From NCBI RefSeq assembly GCF_027497215.1, contig NZ_CP114904.1, forward strand, positions 6,850,501 through 6,914,500: a DNA stretch of 64,000 nucleotides, read 5' to 3'. The translations under genes were made by a program, and so were the position numbers. Under the pieces are notes generated by a model that searched no databases, was not told where the DNA came from, and saw only the letters and a list, made by a program, of their open reading frames with translations. The stretch is from Micromonospora sp. WMMD812 (GTDB taxonomy: Bacteria; Actinomycetota; Actinomycetes; Mycobacteriales; Micromonosporaceae). Below are positions 43,367 through 55,261 of this stretch, in pieces (within the stretch, counting starts at the first letter, position 1; each line of letters begins with the position of its first letter).

Positions 43367-43856
43367 CTCGATGCCCCTCGACCGCAGGGAGCGCGCCCGC
43401 GTGTACGGATCGTGCACTGAGCAACGTGCGCCTGGCGGGCACGGGCGTCCAGCGTGATGTCGTCAAGCCGACAGCCAACGACATGGGATGTGCGTGAGCC
43501 GCTGCCGTGCTGACGGCTGGCTTGCGGATCGTCGGGACGGTCACGGCCCTGCACCGGACCTCGGCAACCGCCTGGTCGTCGCCCGTCACCACCAGACCCC
43601 GGCCGCCGCCCCGGGTCCCCGTCCCGGAAGGCTGGACGGCCTGCCGACTGCCCGACGAGGAGATCCGCTCGCTACTCGTCTGGGCGCCGACAAATGTCGG
43701 CGGATCGGCGCAGGTGCCATCCGTGCCTGGCTCGCGCCACCACTGACCCGTCGCCGCCGGTCGATGAAACGGGCGAAATCGGTGCGCGCGCGACAATCCT
43801 CCGGCGACCATGGGCGGATGGGGCGTGCATCGGAGCCGGCGCAGACCGGGGGGATC
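43367..43856. other. Intergenic region before the first ltrA-like gene
   Basis: About 490 bases with the divergent 5' flanks of two membrane-protein genes. The LtrA frame is open back to 43488, but this part is not family-like. No RNA or repeat seen. Confidence 0.35.
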
Positions 43857-45035
43857 ATGCGCGGCGAGGAGGACGCCCAGCAGGCCAGCTTCCTGGAGCT
43901 GTTCTTCGACCTGGTGTTGGTCTTCGCCCTGGTCGGGGTCGTCAGCCGGATGGTTCCGGACCTTCTCTCCGACAACGTGGGCGCGCGCTGGCTGTCGCTG
44001 CTGTACACGGTCGTTCTGGCCCTGCCGTTGCTGTGGCTGTGGACGACCACGGCGTACGTCACCAGCCGGTTCGACTACCGCAACCGCTGGATTCAGCTGC
44101 TGGTCCTGGTCAGCGCGTTCGGCCTGCTGATCATGGCGACGTCCCTGTACCAGTTCGAGCAACGCGGCGCCGACTTCGCCGTGGTGTACGTGGTGCTGCA
44201 CATCGGACGTCCCTTGGTGCTGCGGCCGTTGTTACGGGAGCACGAGAAGGTACGGGCGCTCTACACCCGCCTGGCCATCTGGGCCAGCATCTCGGGCGTC
44301 ATCTGGCTGGCCGGGGCGGCGATGGGCGGAAACCACCGGTTGGCCCTTTGGTCGATCGCCATCACCGTGGACATGGTCGTGGCGCGGATCAGATGGCCGG
44401 TACCCGGCATGGGCCGACCACCGACCAGCGCGTGGGCGATGGCGAGCAGCCGATACCTCCCCGAGCGCTACCAGCAACTTTTGTTGATCGCGCTCGGCGA
44501 GACGGTGCTGTCCATCGGCCTCGCCTACGCCAACAACCCCGCCACGCTCGCCGCGAAGGCGGCCCTGGTGGTCACATTCATGACGTCCGTGCTGATGTGG
44601 CGGATCTACTTCTATCGCGCGGGCCAGGTGCTGGCCGAGGCGGTCGAGCTGTCGTCGAACCGGGCGGCTGCCGGCGGGATCGTCGGCGTGGCCCATCTGC
44701 TCATGGTGCTTGGCATCACCGTGGCCGCGGCTGGCTCAGAGATCGTGTTGGCGCATCCGTCCGGGCCCTCCAAACCGGCCTGGCTCGTGGTCATCCTCGG
44801 CGGGCCGGCGCTCTTCCTGTTCGGTCGTAGTCGGCTGGAACGGGTCGTCTTCAACCGGCTCGCCGTGCGCCGGCTCGTCGGTATCGGCGTTCTGGTCCTG
44901 CTGGCGCCGCCGCTGTTGTTCGGCCCACCGCTACTCGCGGCCATTGTCGCTGCGGTCGTGCTGCTCGGGGTCGCCGTTGCGGACGCTCGACGCGCCGCCG
45001 GCCAGCCACCGGAGGCCCCGTCCCCGTCCGCCTAA
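43857..45035 (+). CDS. LtrA-family membrane protein, copy 1
   Basis: 393 residues, low-temperature-requirement A (LtrA) family of polytopic membrane proteins. The signature SFLELFFDLVLVFAL is at about residues 11-25, followed by YRNRWIQLLV, ERYQQLLLIALGETVLSIG and MWRIYFYRAGQ; roughly twelve hydrophobic segments. The family is named from a Listeria mutant, the biochemical role is unknown. ATG 43857 was chosen because GGGGGGATC precedes it and it lies just ahead of the family start. A paralogue is at 60180. Confidence 0.85.
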   Translation: MRGEEDAQQASFLELFFDLVLVFALVGVVSRMVPDLLSDNVGARWLSLLYTVVLALPLLWLWTTTAYVTSRFDYRNRWIQLLVLVSAFGLLIMATSLYQFEQRGADFAVVYVVLHIGRPLVLRPLLREHEKVRALYTRLAIWASISGVIWLAGAAMGGNHRLALWSIAITVDMVVARIRWPVPGMGRPPTSAWAMASSRYLPERYQQLLLIALGETVLSIGLAYANNPATLAAKAALVVTFMTSVLMWRIYFYRAGQVLAEAVELSSNRAAAGGIVGVAHLLMVLGITVAAAGSEIVLAHPSGPSKPAWLVVILGGPALFLFGRSRLERVVFNRLAVRRLVGIGVLVLLAPPLLFGPPLLAAIVAAVVLLGVAVADARRAAGQPPEAPSPSA

Positions 45036-45059
45036 CAGGGGAGGGCAGCGGCGGGATGA

Positions 45060-47666
45060 TTGAGCTTGAAGACGGTCACCTCTTGGCACGGCGCCTCGAT
45101 GATCCCGCAACGCGAGTCGCCGCGATGTACTTGCGCCCGAGCAGCGAAAAGCGAGATCATCACGCATGCTCGACCCCTCGCCGAGGACGACCGGACTTCA
45201 CCGACGGTTTCTACGCCGCATTTCGTGGGTCGTGATCGGGAGATGGCGGCGCTCCGGGGCGCCTTGGCCCGGCCACCGGCGATCGTGCTGGTGGAGGGTG
45301 AGGCAGGGATCGGCAAGAGCCGACTGCTGCGAGAGTGGTTGGCCGCGCCGGACCAGCGCACCGCCTTGGTCTCGGTGTGCCCACCGCTTCGCGAGTCGCT
45401 GACGTTGGGGCCGATCGTCGACGCGTTCCGTGGGATCGATCGGCCGGTGTCGCGCTTGCGGCTCACCGAGCTCGCCGGTGCGTTACGGGCCCCTGTTCCC
45501 TGAGTGGTCCTCGGACCTGCCGCCCGCATTGCCGCCTTTGGACGATGCGAAGGCGGCGCGGCATCGCCTGTTCCGCGCGCTGGACGAGCTGCTCCGGGCT
45601 CTGCGTGTCGACGTTCTCGTGCTCGAGGACGCTCACTGGGCCGACGAGGTGACCTTGGAGTTCCTGCTGTTCGTCACCTCCCGGCAGCAATCGGACGGGC
45701 CAAGCCTCGTGATCTCCTATCGGCCGGAGGAGGTGGACGTCGGGTCGCTGTTGCTGCGGCTGACGTCCCGGTTGCCCGCTGGCGTGACCCAGCTGAGGAT
45801 CGCCCTGGCGCCGATGCGGCCCAGCGACACGGCAGCGCTGGTGTCCTCGATGCTGGACGGCAACCCGATTTCGCAGGAGTTCACGGCGTTCATGCACGAG
45901 CGGACCGGCGGCGTTCCGCTGGCGTTGGAGGAGTCGGTTCGCCTCATGTGCGACCGCGCCGACCTCGTCTTCCGCGACGGGCAGTGGGTCCGGCTGAAGT
46001 TGCGCGAGCTGCAGGTGCCGCCGACGGTGCGCGACTCCACCCGGGAGCGGGTGGGCCGTCTGTCGCAGCAGGGGTTGCGAGCCGCGGCCACGTTGGCTGA
46101 GCGGTCATCGGCGGCCACGATCGCGATGACCGCCGGTCTGTCACCAGCTGCGTGTCGAGGCGCTGTCGCGGAGGCGGCCGATGCCGGCGTCCTGGACGGA
46201 GACGACCGCGACCGGTGGCGGTTCCGGCATGTGCTGGCCGCCACGGCTGTCTACGAAGCGATCCCGTTGACCTAGCGCAGGCACTTGCACCTGCTGGCCG
46301 GCCGGGCGCTGGAGGACATCCATCCGCCGCCTGTCGCACGCCTCGCCCGCCACTTCCGTGAGGCGGGCGAGACGCAGTCCTGGGCGCGGTACGCCGAGCA
46401 GGGTGCCGAGCTGGCCATGGCCTCGGGTGACCACACCAAGGCGGTCGATTTGCTGGTCGATCTGTTGTCGTGGGCTGTGTTGCCGCCGGCGGATCGGGCC
46501 CGAGTCGCGCGCATCGCCGGAGTAGCCGCACTGGGCCGTCGTGAACCGGTCGACGAGGTCTACCACCGCGTGATCCGTACCTTGCGCTCGGTGCTGGAGA
46601 CCCCCGGTCTCTCCGCCCGCCAGCAGGCCGAGATCCGCAACCCCCTGGGTCGGCTCCTCATCACCGGGGGTGAGGCGCAGGCCGCACTCAGCGAGCTGGA
46701 GCAGGCGGTGGCCAACCTCGACCATGACCCGGTCGAGGCGGCTCGGGCCATGACCTATCTGGGATGGGCCTATGCGGGACCGTGGCCGGCGTCGACTCAT
46801 CGGCGTTGGCTGGATCGCGCCGGCGAGCTGACCGCCGAGTTCGATTCTCCCGCTGAGCGGTTGAACCTGGCCGGCAACCGAGCCGCGGCGTTGCTCATGC
46901 TCGGCGAAGAGGAGGCCTGGGACGTCGTCGCCGGCCTGCCCATCGACGGCGCGACCTCGGCGGAGCGTCTCGACGTGGCCCGCATCCACGCGAATGTCGG
47001 GACCGGCGCACTGATCTGGGGTCGGTACGCCGACGCGGAGGAACACCTCGCCGTGGCTATGCGCCGCGGCGACACGCCTGGGCGACCAGTTCGCCAGAGG
47101 ACTGCGTGGCCGCACGGCGCCTGCGCCTCGCGCCGCCCTCACCGTATGCCGCGCCCTGCTGCTCGCCAAAGCCGGAGACCACGCGCGCGCGGCGACGGCA
47201 TACGAGCGGGCGGCGCGCGCCTGGAGCGCGCTGCCGCGCCCCTACGACGCCATGCTCGCCCGCGAGCGTCAAGCCGAGGCGCTCATCAGGGCCAGATCGA
47301 ACAAGGCCGAGAGCTGCTGGCCGCGCAGTACGAGCACCTGTTCCGGCTCGGCGCCCGCGGCGATGCGGACCGTGTCGCACAGCGGCTTCGCGAACACGGC
47401 GCCGAGGTCCCGCGATTGTGGCGCGGCGGCCGACGAGGGTACGGCGACCAGCTCTCACCTCGCGAGCTCGACGTGGTCCAGCTGGTCGTCGCCGGCAAGA
47501 CGAACCGCGAGATCAGCCGGATCCTGGCCAAGTCGCCGACCACGGTGGATCAACAGCTGCGTGCGGCGATGCGCAAGCTGAAGGTGTCCTCCCGGACCGC
47601 GCTCGCGGCAAGGCAGTGGAGGCCGGAGTGTTCGCAGAAGAGGACTCCCTCGATGTCTCGTCATGA
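45060..47666 (+). pseudogene. Broken LAL-type LuxR regulator (AAA ATPase + HTH)
   Basis: The pieces of a large LuxR-family ATP-binding regulator lie in series. Part 1 (to 45503) has FVGRDREMAALRGAL and Walker A GEAGIGKSRLL; an extra G near 45487-45489 shifts the frame. Part 2 has Walker B VLVLEDAHWADE and the winged region, and ends at an in-frame TAG at 46273-46275. Part 3 continues in the same frame with TPR-like repeats (ARHFREAGETQSWARYAEQG), shifts at ~47083 and back near 47290, then shows the LuxR HTH: LSPRELDVVQLVVAGKTNREISRILA. A last shift near 47610 leads to the natural end AVEAGVFAEEDSLDVSS at 47666. One nonsense codon and about four indels: non-functional unless these are sequence errors. 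Confidence 0.8.
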
Positions 47667-47830
47667 AAATGACGTATCCGCTGGACAGCTAAGGTCACTC
47701 GTCGCCCAGAGCATGACTCCATGATTCATAGCCCCAGGGCGATGCATGCCTGAGCGACCTGTCGCGCGTGACGACTCCGTCACCGAGGACCAGCCAGCAC
47801 TCGAGCTGTCGCGCGAGCCACGCTTCAGCG

Positions 47831-47893
47831 CCTCCGACGCCTCCGACGCCTCCGACGCCCGCGGCGCCCGCGACGCCCGCGACGCCGACGGTG
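47831..47893 (+). repeat. Low-complexity 9-bp tandem repeat
   Basis: CCTCCGACG three times (47831-47857) grading into CCCGCGACG-like units to 47893. It lies in a possible 65-codon ORF (47746-47943) rich in Asp-Ala, which ends 15 nt before the second subtilase gene; whether this ORF is expressed is uncertain. Confidence 0.6.
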
Positions 47894-47958
47894 CCGACGG
47901 TGTCGACGACCACGAGAGCCACGACCCCTACCAGCCCCTGTAGGCCGAAGGACCCCAC

Positions 47959-50900
47959 ATGAGACTCAAAGCCCTCGCGGCTTCGCTGGCCGTAGCGGTC
48001 GGCCTGAGCATGATCCAGCCATCACCGGCGTCCGCCGCTGAGCCGGATCCCGGCGCGGCCGCCAACAAGATCGCGTCCAACCTGAAGGACCGCTTCCGCA
48101 CGCAGCCGGCGTCCGACTTCTGGATCACGTTCGGCACCACAGCCGACCTCGGGCCGGCGAAGAGAATCGCCGACTGGACCGCTCGTGGTCAGTTCGTCTA
48201 CGACGCGCTGACCGCGGCGGCAAAGGACTCCCTGGCATCCGTCTCCACCGAGCTCGACCGGGCAGGCGTCAAGTACACCTCCTACCCGATCGCCAACACC
48301 GTGCTCGTCAAGGGGGGCACCGAGAAGCTTGCCCTCAACGTGGCCTCGAGGGTGCAGGTCGCCGAGATCCACGCGACGCCGCAGGTCGCGCTGGTCGAGC
48401 CCGTGGACGAGAAGATCCCCGCTGACCACGCGGCCCGCCCCACCGCCCCGAAGGCCGCCGCCGAGGCCGCCGCCGCCACGTGGGGTCTGGACGCCATCCA
48501 CGCTCCCCAGGCCTGGGCCATGGGCGCTACCGGCGCGGGCATCACCGTGTCCAACCTCGACTTCGGGCGTCCAATTCGACCACCCCGCCCTGATGCACCA
48601 GTACCGCGGCACGAAGCCCGACGGCACCGTCAACCACAACTACAACTGGATGGCCACCCGGGGCACGTGCACGGGCGCGCCGTGCGACGACAACGGACAC
48701 GGCACGCACACCATGGGCACCATGGTCGGCGACGACGGCACCAACCACGTCGGCGTCGCCCCGGACGCGCAGTGGATCGCGACAAACGGCTGCTGCGACA
48801 GCACCGGCGTCGAGTCGCTGCTCCGGTCGGGCTGGTGGCTGCTCGCCCCGACCGACGTCCACGGGAGCAACCCCGACCCGTCCAAGCGCCCCCACGTCAT
48901 CAACAACTCGTGGGGCCAAACCGTCGAGCACAGCTTCGACGACTTCTTCCAGGCCATCGACGAGCCTGGAGCGCCGCGGGCATCTTCAGCGTCTGGTCAT
49001 CGGGCAACACCACGCCGTACGCCGCCTGCGACACCGTCTCCTCGCCCGGCTCCGCCGAGAGCGCCTACTCCGTCGGCGCCTACGCGGCGGACGGCACGCT
49101 CGCGTCGTTCTCCCGCAAGGGCGAGGGTGAAGGTGGCCGGATCAAGCCCGAGATCTCCGCTCCCGGCGTGACCGTCCGGTCCTCCTACCCGAACAACAGT
49201 TACACCGAGATGTCCGGCACCTCGATGGCGGCACCCCACGTCGCCGGCGCCGTCGCCGACCTGTGGAGCTATGACCCGACCCTCATCGGGCAGGTCGAGC
49301 AGACCCGCCGCCTGCTCGCCGAGTCGGCCGTCGACGTCGACGACACCGAGTGCGGCGGCACCGCCGAGGCCAACAACAAGTACGGCGAAGGCCGACTCGA
49401 CCTCGTCCGCCTGCTCGAGCTCGCGCCTCGGCAGGGCGGCACCCTCACCGGTGTCGTCACCGCCAACGGCGCCCCGGTCCCCGCCGCCGAGGTGACGATC
49501 AGTGGGCCGTTCAGCCGGTCGATCGGAACCGACAAGGACGGCCGGTTCACGACGATCCTCCCGGTCGGCGACTACCAGCTCAGCACCAAGGTCTTCGGCT
49601 ACCTGACCGCGACCGCCAACGTCACGATCTCCTTCGGCCAGGACACCTCCGTCAAGCTGCCGCTCACGGCCGCCGCGAAGCACGACATCAGCGGCCGGGT
49701 CGTCGACGACAAGAAACAGCCCGTCCAGAACGCCGACGTGTCCGTCAAGGACACGCCGCTGAAGCCGGTACGCACCGATGCCAACGGCGCGTTCACGATC
49801 AGCGGTGTCCCCGAGGGCGGGTACACACTGACCATCAAGCCCAACGCCTGCTTCTCGCCCGCGACCGTCCCGCTGACCGTCGGCGCGCAGAACGAGTCGC
49901 CCGAGATCCCCGTCGGGCTCGTCGTCGGCAAGGGCGGCTACAGCTGCGCCGTCTCCGAAGGCGAGTACCTGCGCGGCACCGACCCGGTCGCGTTCACCAG
50001 CGGCGTGTGGGCGACGGTGAAGCTGCCGTTCCCGGTCGCGCTCTACAACGGCAGCCACGACACCCTCGGTATCAGCCTGCGTGGCGTGATCTCCCCGGAC
50101 ACCACGACCGGACCCGGCAGCGGCGGTGCGGGCGTGTTCCCGTTCTACGTCCAGACCCCCGTCGAGTTCGCCCCCGGCGGGGGAGTCTTCACGGCAGCCA
50201 CCAAGGTCAGCGGTGAGGACGCGTTCGTCGTCGAGTTCCGCAACGCCAAGCTCTGGGCCTATCCGACCCGGTCGGAGTACACGGAGCCGGTCAGCTATTC
50301 GGCCACACTCACCCGCTCCGGCACCGTGATCCTCGGGTACGGCGACGGCACCGGGACCGACGACCCGGTGACCGCCGGCGCCCACGCCGTCACCGGCATC
50401 CAGGGCTGGGCCGGCGTCGACGGCATCCGGTTCTCCGACAGCGCCCCGCTGTTGCGCGACGGGATGGTCGTCACCTACGACATGCCTGACTTCGGGTACC
50501 TCGACGCGACCGTCGTCGACAAGAACGACGGGCTACCGGTGGCCGGGGCCAAGGTCTCCTTCACGAACAAGTCTGGGCTCGTCGAGGCCGTCACGACCAA
50601 CGGCACCGGCATCGTGCATCGCCAGCTTCCGGTCGGCGACTACACCATGACCGTCGACGCGCCGGACTACACGACCGCGGCATACCCCTTCTCCCTCGAC
50701 AAGCTCTACGCCGAGGCCAAGATCGACGCGCGTCTGACCACGGGTGTCGCCGGCCTGAAGGCCGACGGCCTCGACGCGCTGTTGGGCACCGACCAGAACG
50801 GTGTGGGCTCGCTGACGCTGACCAACAACGGTTCCGCCCCCCTCACCTACGACCTGGGCGAGGCCGCACGCCACCCCGAGCTTGACGCCGCCGGCGCCAC

Positions 50901-53900
50901 CGGGCGCACCGGGACGGGTGCGGCCAGCACGATCGACCTCACCGCCTGGAAGACCGGCGCGAGCGGCATGAAGCCGTCGAGCGTCGACGGCAAGGCTGCG
51001 ACGGCGAAGGCCGCGGAAGCACAGGCGGCTGGCAAGGTCGGCACGACCTCCGGCGGAGTCGTCATCGCCCGGATCGCCATCCCGGGTCAGATCGACAAGA
51101 AGGAGCCCACCGGCATCGGGTACGACGGCGACGTCTGGGTCCACGACTACAACGCGCGGACCAACACCGCCTACACGGTGACGGGCAAGCCGACCGGGAA
51201 GGTCTTCGACGCGTCGTGGAACCCCGCGTACCGGGCGTTCGACATGGCGCTCGACACCAAGACCGGTGACATGTGCCAGATGGAGGACAGCCCGGCCAGC
51301 TACATCCACTGCTTCGACCGGGAGACCGGGAAGGAGACCCGGCAGATCAAGGGCGACTGGTCCACGCTGCAGCTGACCGGACTCGCCTACGACCCGGCGG
51401 AGGACGTGTTCTACGTCGGCGGCCGGGCGAACGGCATGATCGGAACCGTGGCCGGGACGTCGCACGACAACCTGGGTGCGCTGCTGTCCTTCTGCGCCCC
51501 GCCGCTGCCCGAGGTGATGGGCCTGGCCTACAACCAGGCGTCCGACACCATCTGGTACACCGACCTCACCTCGAACAGGCCCACCCGCCTGCTGCAGGTC
51601 GACCCCGACGACTGCTCGCTGGTGAACGCGTGGTGGTTCCCGGGCCAGAAGGCGGGCCAGGGCGGCGGCCTCGAGACCGACTCGACCGGGGCGCTGTGGG
51701 CGGCGGACCAGGTCGCCGACGACATCGTGCTGGTCGACGTCGAGGACGACCTGCTCACCGACCTGCCGTGGCTGTCGCTCTCCTCGACCGGCGGCACCCT
51801 CGCCCCGGGTCAGTCGACGACCGTCAAGGTGTCGATCTCCTCGAAGGGCGTCAAGCCCGGAGTCCTCGGCGCGAACATCGTGGTCAGGTCCGACTCCGGA
51901 CGCCAGTCCAAGACCTACGTCCCGGTGACGCTCACGACCACGAAGTACCAGGTCGGCGGCAACGCCGGCGGCCCATCGTTCACCGACGGTTACGGCTACA
52001 CCTGGTCCGGCGACCAGGCGTCCCGCAACGGGGCGTGGGGCTATGAGGGGAAGACGAAGGTCACCTCCACGAAGGCTCGGATCGACGGTACGACGGACGA
52101 CACCCTGTTCCAGTCGCAGCGCACCACGCACGACAAGCAGTTGTTCTACCGCTTCCCCGACGCGCCCAAGGGCACCTACGCGATCGATCTCGGGTTCGCC
52201 GAGATCGAGAAGGTGGCCAAGGGCAAGCGGGTGTTCGACGTTCTCGTGGACGGAACGCTGACGGAGTACGCGTACGACCCGGCCGCGGCCGTGGGGCCGA
52301 ACACCGCCGACTGGCGCACCGCCGTCGTGAAGCACGAGGGCGGTCCGCTGACGGTGGAGCTGCGGGGTTCGAAGGGCCTGAAGGCCCCGACCATTGCCGC
52401 GCTGCGTGTGACGCTCGACCCGCGCGCAGACGCGGCGGAGCCGGAGCCCGAGCCCGAGCAACCGGAGCCGGGCCCCGTGCCGGTGGCCCCCGCCGGTCGC
52501 TCGTACTCGATGAAGGTGACCGACGGGCTCTACCGCCAGGGCACGGAAGAGTCCGGGTGGCACGGCGATGACGTCTGCGGCGTGCTGTGGTTCGATTCCA
52601 GCTTCCTGTTCCCGTTCTACGACACGGCCTGGGACGGCGTGTGTGTGACGACGAACGGCCAGCTGATCTTCGACCAGGCCAGCGCCGTGGGGAACAACAC
52701 GGAGCTGCCCTCGCCATACACGTTCGACGCGATCTATCCGCTCTGGGACGACCTCGTCGTCGACGACCAGGCGGACATCTACTTCGGCACCACCGAGGTG
52801 GACGGCCTGGCCGCTGAGGTCATCGAGTGGCGCAACGCCACCTTCTACAGCGACAACGCGGCCCGGGTGAGCTTCTCGGTCACCCTGATCGCGGACGGCC
52901 GCATCCAGATCGGGTACGGCGACGGCGTCGGCGGCGACAACCCCCTCACCCGCGGGTCGTCGGCAACGGTCGGCGTGGAGAGCCTGACGCGCAACCCCGC
53001 GAGCCAGTACTCCTTCGACCAGCCCATCCTGAAGGCCGGCCTGGGCCTGGAGTTCACCCTTCCGGCCGCGGGCACGATCGAGGGCACGGTCACCGACAAG
53101 AACGACGGCAAGCCGATCGAGGGCGCGATCGTCACGCTCACGGGGCCGAGCGGTGAGCGGGTCATCACGACCGACGCGAAGGGCCGGTGGAAGGCCCAGG
53201 CGCTGGTCGGCGAGAACACCGTGCAGGTCGGGGCGCCGAACTACGTCACCGCCAACCACTCCGTGACCATCGGCAAGAAGGATCAGGCCGAGGTGGTCGA
53301 CACGGCGTTGACCATGGGCGTCGCCACTGTCACCGGAGGTGGCTCCGCCTGGCTCCTCGACTAGGGCCAGAAGGCGACGGCCGACGTGACCGTCACCAAC
53401 ACCGGCTCCGCCCCGCTCGAGGTGCGGATCAGCGAGCAGAAGCGCACCAGCGACGGCGGGCACGAGACCGCCGACCTTCCGTGGCTGACCCTCACGGGCG
53501 CGGCCGCAACCGGCACGGTCACGCTCGCGGCCGGCAAGTCCACCACGGTCACGGCGACGGCCGACAACGCCGGCGTCGAGCCCGGTGTGCTCGTCGGGGA
53601 CGTACTCGTGGCGTCGAACGCCGGCAAGGGCGAGACCCAGCTCAAGCCGGTCCGCCTGGCGACCTCGGCCTACTGGAAGGGCGTCGACGTGGGCGGATCC
53701 GGGCACGTCGGTGCCGACGGCTTCGTCTGGTCGCCCGACCAGGAGCTCGGCAGGCGGCCGTGGGGCTACGTCGGCGGCAAGGCGCGTGCCACCAAGGCCG
53801 ACATCGCCGGCACCAAGGAAGACGCGCTGTTCCGCACCCAGCGGACCGGCGACACGTTCAGCTACGTGTCCAGGAACGCCCCCGCCGGGACGTACCGGAT

Positions 53901-54147
53901 CGGCCTCGACTTCGCGGAGATCGAGAAGGTCAAGGCCGGCAAGCGTGCCTTCGATGTTCTGGTCGACGGCAAGCCCGTGCTCCACGACCACGACGTGCAG
54001 GCGACGGTGGGCGCGCTGACCGCGGACATGAACACGGTCACCGTCGAGCACGCCGGTGTCGATCTGAAGATCGAGCTTCTCCGTGAGAAGGGCGAGGACG
54101 CCCCGATCCTCAATGCCCTGAGGGTCCAGGAGGACCCGCGCCTATGA
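47959..54147 (+). pseudogene. Second giant secreted S8 protease, frameshifted and amber-interrupted
   Basis: About 2063 codons, same architecture start as the 15063 protease: signal peptide (MRLKALAASLAVAVG to SASA), propeptide with DFWITFGTTADL, S8 domain, regulatory-like repeats, two NIDO-like segments and two malectin-like domains (VFDVLVDGTLTEYAYDP; AFDVLVDGKPVLHDHD). Breaks: an extra G at ~48566-48568 right after the catalytic Asp (SNLDFG); the next 400 bases, with the His (NGHGTHTMG, 48698-48700) and HVINNSWG, are in another frame; a lost base at ~48964 restores the frame before GTSMAAPH (Ser at 49222-49224). An in-frame TAG at 53362-53364 (LLD-stop-GQKATADV) cuts off the last ~260 codons. 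If the two indels are errors the product would be a 1801-residue secreted protease. Confidence 0.85.
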
Positions 54148-54173
54148 GATAGCCGAACGGGTCCGCCAGCAGT

Positions 54174-54218
54174 GGTCAGAGCCTCCTCGGAAAAGGGATT
54201 GCCGTGGAGGCTCTGACC
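54174..54218 (+). terminator. Hairpin terminator after the second subtilase
   Basis: Perfect 13-bp arms GGTCAGAGCCTCC (54174-54186) and GGAGGCTCTGACC (54206-54218), loop 19 nt, 27 nt after the TGA at 54147. Its position supports that the original gene ended at 54147. Confidence 0.8.
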
Positions 54219-54336
54219 GCGACTACCGACTTTGCGGCTTTGGTTGTCACAGCAATGTCCCGTGACGGACCGGCGGCTGCCGGCCACCGGGGTATGGCTG
54301 GCGTGTTGAAGAGCTTGTTCCGAGTTTGCCGGGTGT

Positions 54337-54372
54337 GGGACGGGCCGGCCGGAACTGGAGAGTGCCCGTCCC
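54337..54372 (-). terminator. Hairpin terminator after the DUF6745-like gene
   Basis: Arms GGGACGGG (54337-54344) and CCCGTCCC (54365-54372) with a self-complementary CCGGCCGG inside the loop, 20 nt beyond the minus-strand stop at 54392. Confidence 0.6.
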
Positions 54373-54391
54373 GGCCGGCTATCGATTCAGG

Positions 54392-55261
54392 TCACCTGGT
54401 CAGGAGTGGTTGCCAGCCGTCGCGGTAGCGCAGGCCGCGAGGCTGGAGCCGGATCTGGTCGTGCGCTGTTCCCGAGACCGGCTCGGTTCGTACCGCTTGG
54501 GGCCGTTCCACCACGACGCAGACGTCCTCGCCGGGCCACCACCAGCCGCAGGAGCGGGCCAGGCCGGCCCAGGCGTCGAGGTGTTCGGCTTCGTCTGGCC
54601 CGTAGCTGGCAAGGCCGAGTCGATGCAGCACGTCGTAGTAGGCGATCCATGACGCGTCCTGCTGCCCGTACCAGCACACGGGTACCGGAGCGTCGCCCGC
54701 GAGGGCCGCACGCACGGGTAGGTAGTACCCGTGCGCGAGGCTCCGGTGCAATGCCGTGCGTACGCCTTGGTGTAGCACGACAGCGAGCGGAACTCCGCTG
54801 TCGAGCGCGTGCAGCGGTGCCAGTTCGGGCCAGGGTTCCTTGGTCTTGCTCATGCGCACGGGTGACAGTTCGGGGTCGGTGTGAGTGACGCCCGCACTCA
54901 GCGCGCCGCGCAACTGGGAGGCGATCATGGCGATGCTGCCTGCCAGTGGTGGTGTCCCACGGGGCCGAGGGTCCCGGATGCGCTCGTAGAGTTGGTCGAG
55001 GGTGGGCCAGCCGGTGATCAGCGGGCGTGCCTTGTCCGGCGAGTCGACCCATTCGAGCCGAGGCCGGGGCCGGGATGCCCTGGCGTAGATCGCGGTCAGG
55101 CACCGCTCGGCGGTCGACTTGTCAGCCGGCTGTGTGGACAGGGCGTGGTCGAGCCATTCCTGGCGGATTCGGATGGCCTGCTGCCACAGGTCGTGAGGGC
55201 TGCCGCTGCGAACGGCCTGTGGAGGTTTCGCGGCGTCGTTGCGCCGCGCGGGGGCGCTCAC
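54392..55261 (-). CDS. DUF6745-like hypothetical protein
   Basis: 289 residues, soluble. N-terminal helical part (RSGSPHDLWQQAIRIRQEWLDHAL). The C-terminal half fits the DUF6745 pattern: CWYGQQDASWIAYYDVLHRLGL, then CGWWWPGEDVCVVVERP and a terminal RYRDGW. DUF6745 domains are found in LRR and other actinobacterial proteins of unknown role. GTG or ATG near 55261; upstream signals are unclear. It ends with its own hairpin, convergent with the second subtilase. Confidence 0.65.
   Translation of the reverse strand: MSAPARRNDAAKPPQAVRSGSPHDLWQQAIRIRQEWLDHALSTQPADKSTAERCLTAIYARASRPRPRLEWVDSPDKARPLITGWPTLDQLYERIRDPRPRGTPPLAGSIAMIASQLRGALSAGVTHTDPELSPVRMSKTKEPWPELAPLHALDSGVPLAVVLHQGVRTALHRSLAHGYYLPVRAALAGDAPVPVCWYGQQDASWIAYYDVLHRLGLASYGPDEAEHLDAWAGLARSCGWWWPGEDVCVVVERPQAVRTEPVSGTAHDQIRLQPRGLRYRDGWQPLLTR

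Noticed and set aside
32342..53364. Three reading frames (near 32435, 46273 and 53362) continue unchanged past an in-frame TAG, which might suggest amber recoding.
   Set aside because: Several intact genes in the window end with TAG (kup, peptidase E, the MFS gene), and the interrupted genes also carry indels. Ordinary C-to-T nonsense mutations in decaying genes explain it better.
50533..54051. A 1172-codon minus-strand open frame opposite the second subtilase.
   Set aside because: Composition (Arg, Val, Gly, Asp rich) and lack of domains show an antisense shadow of the subtilase gene.
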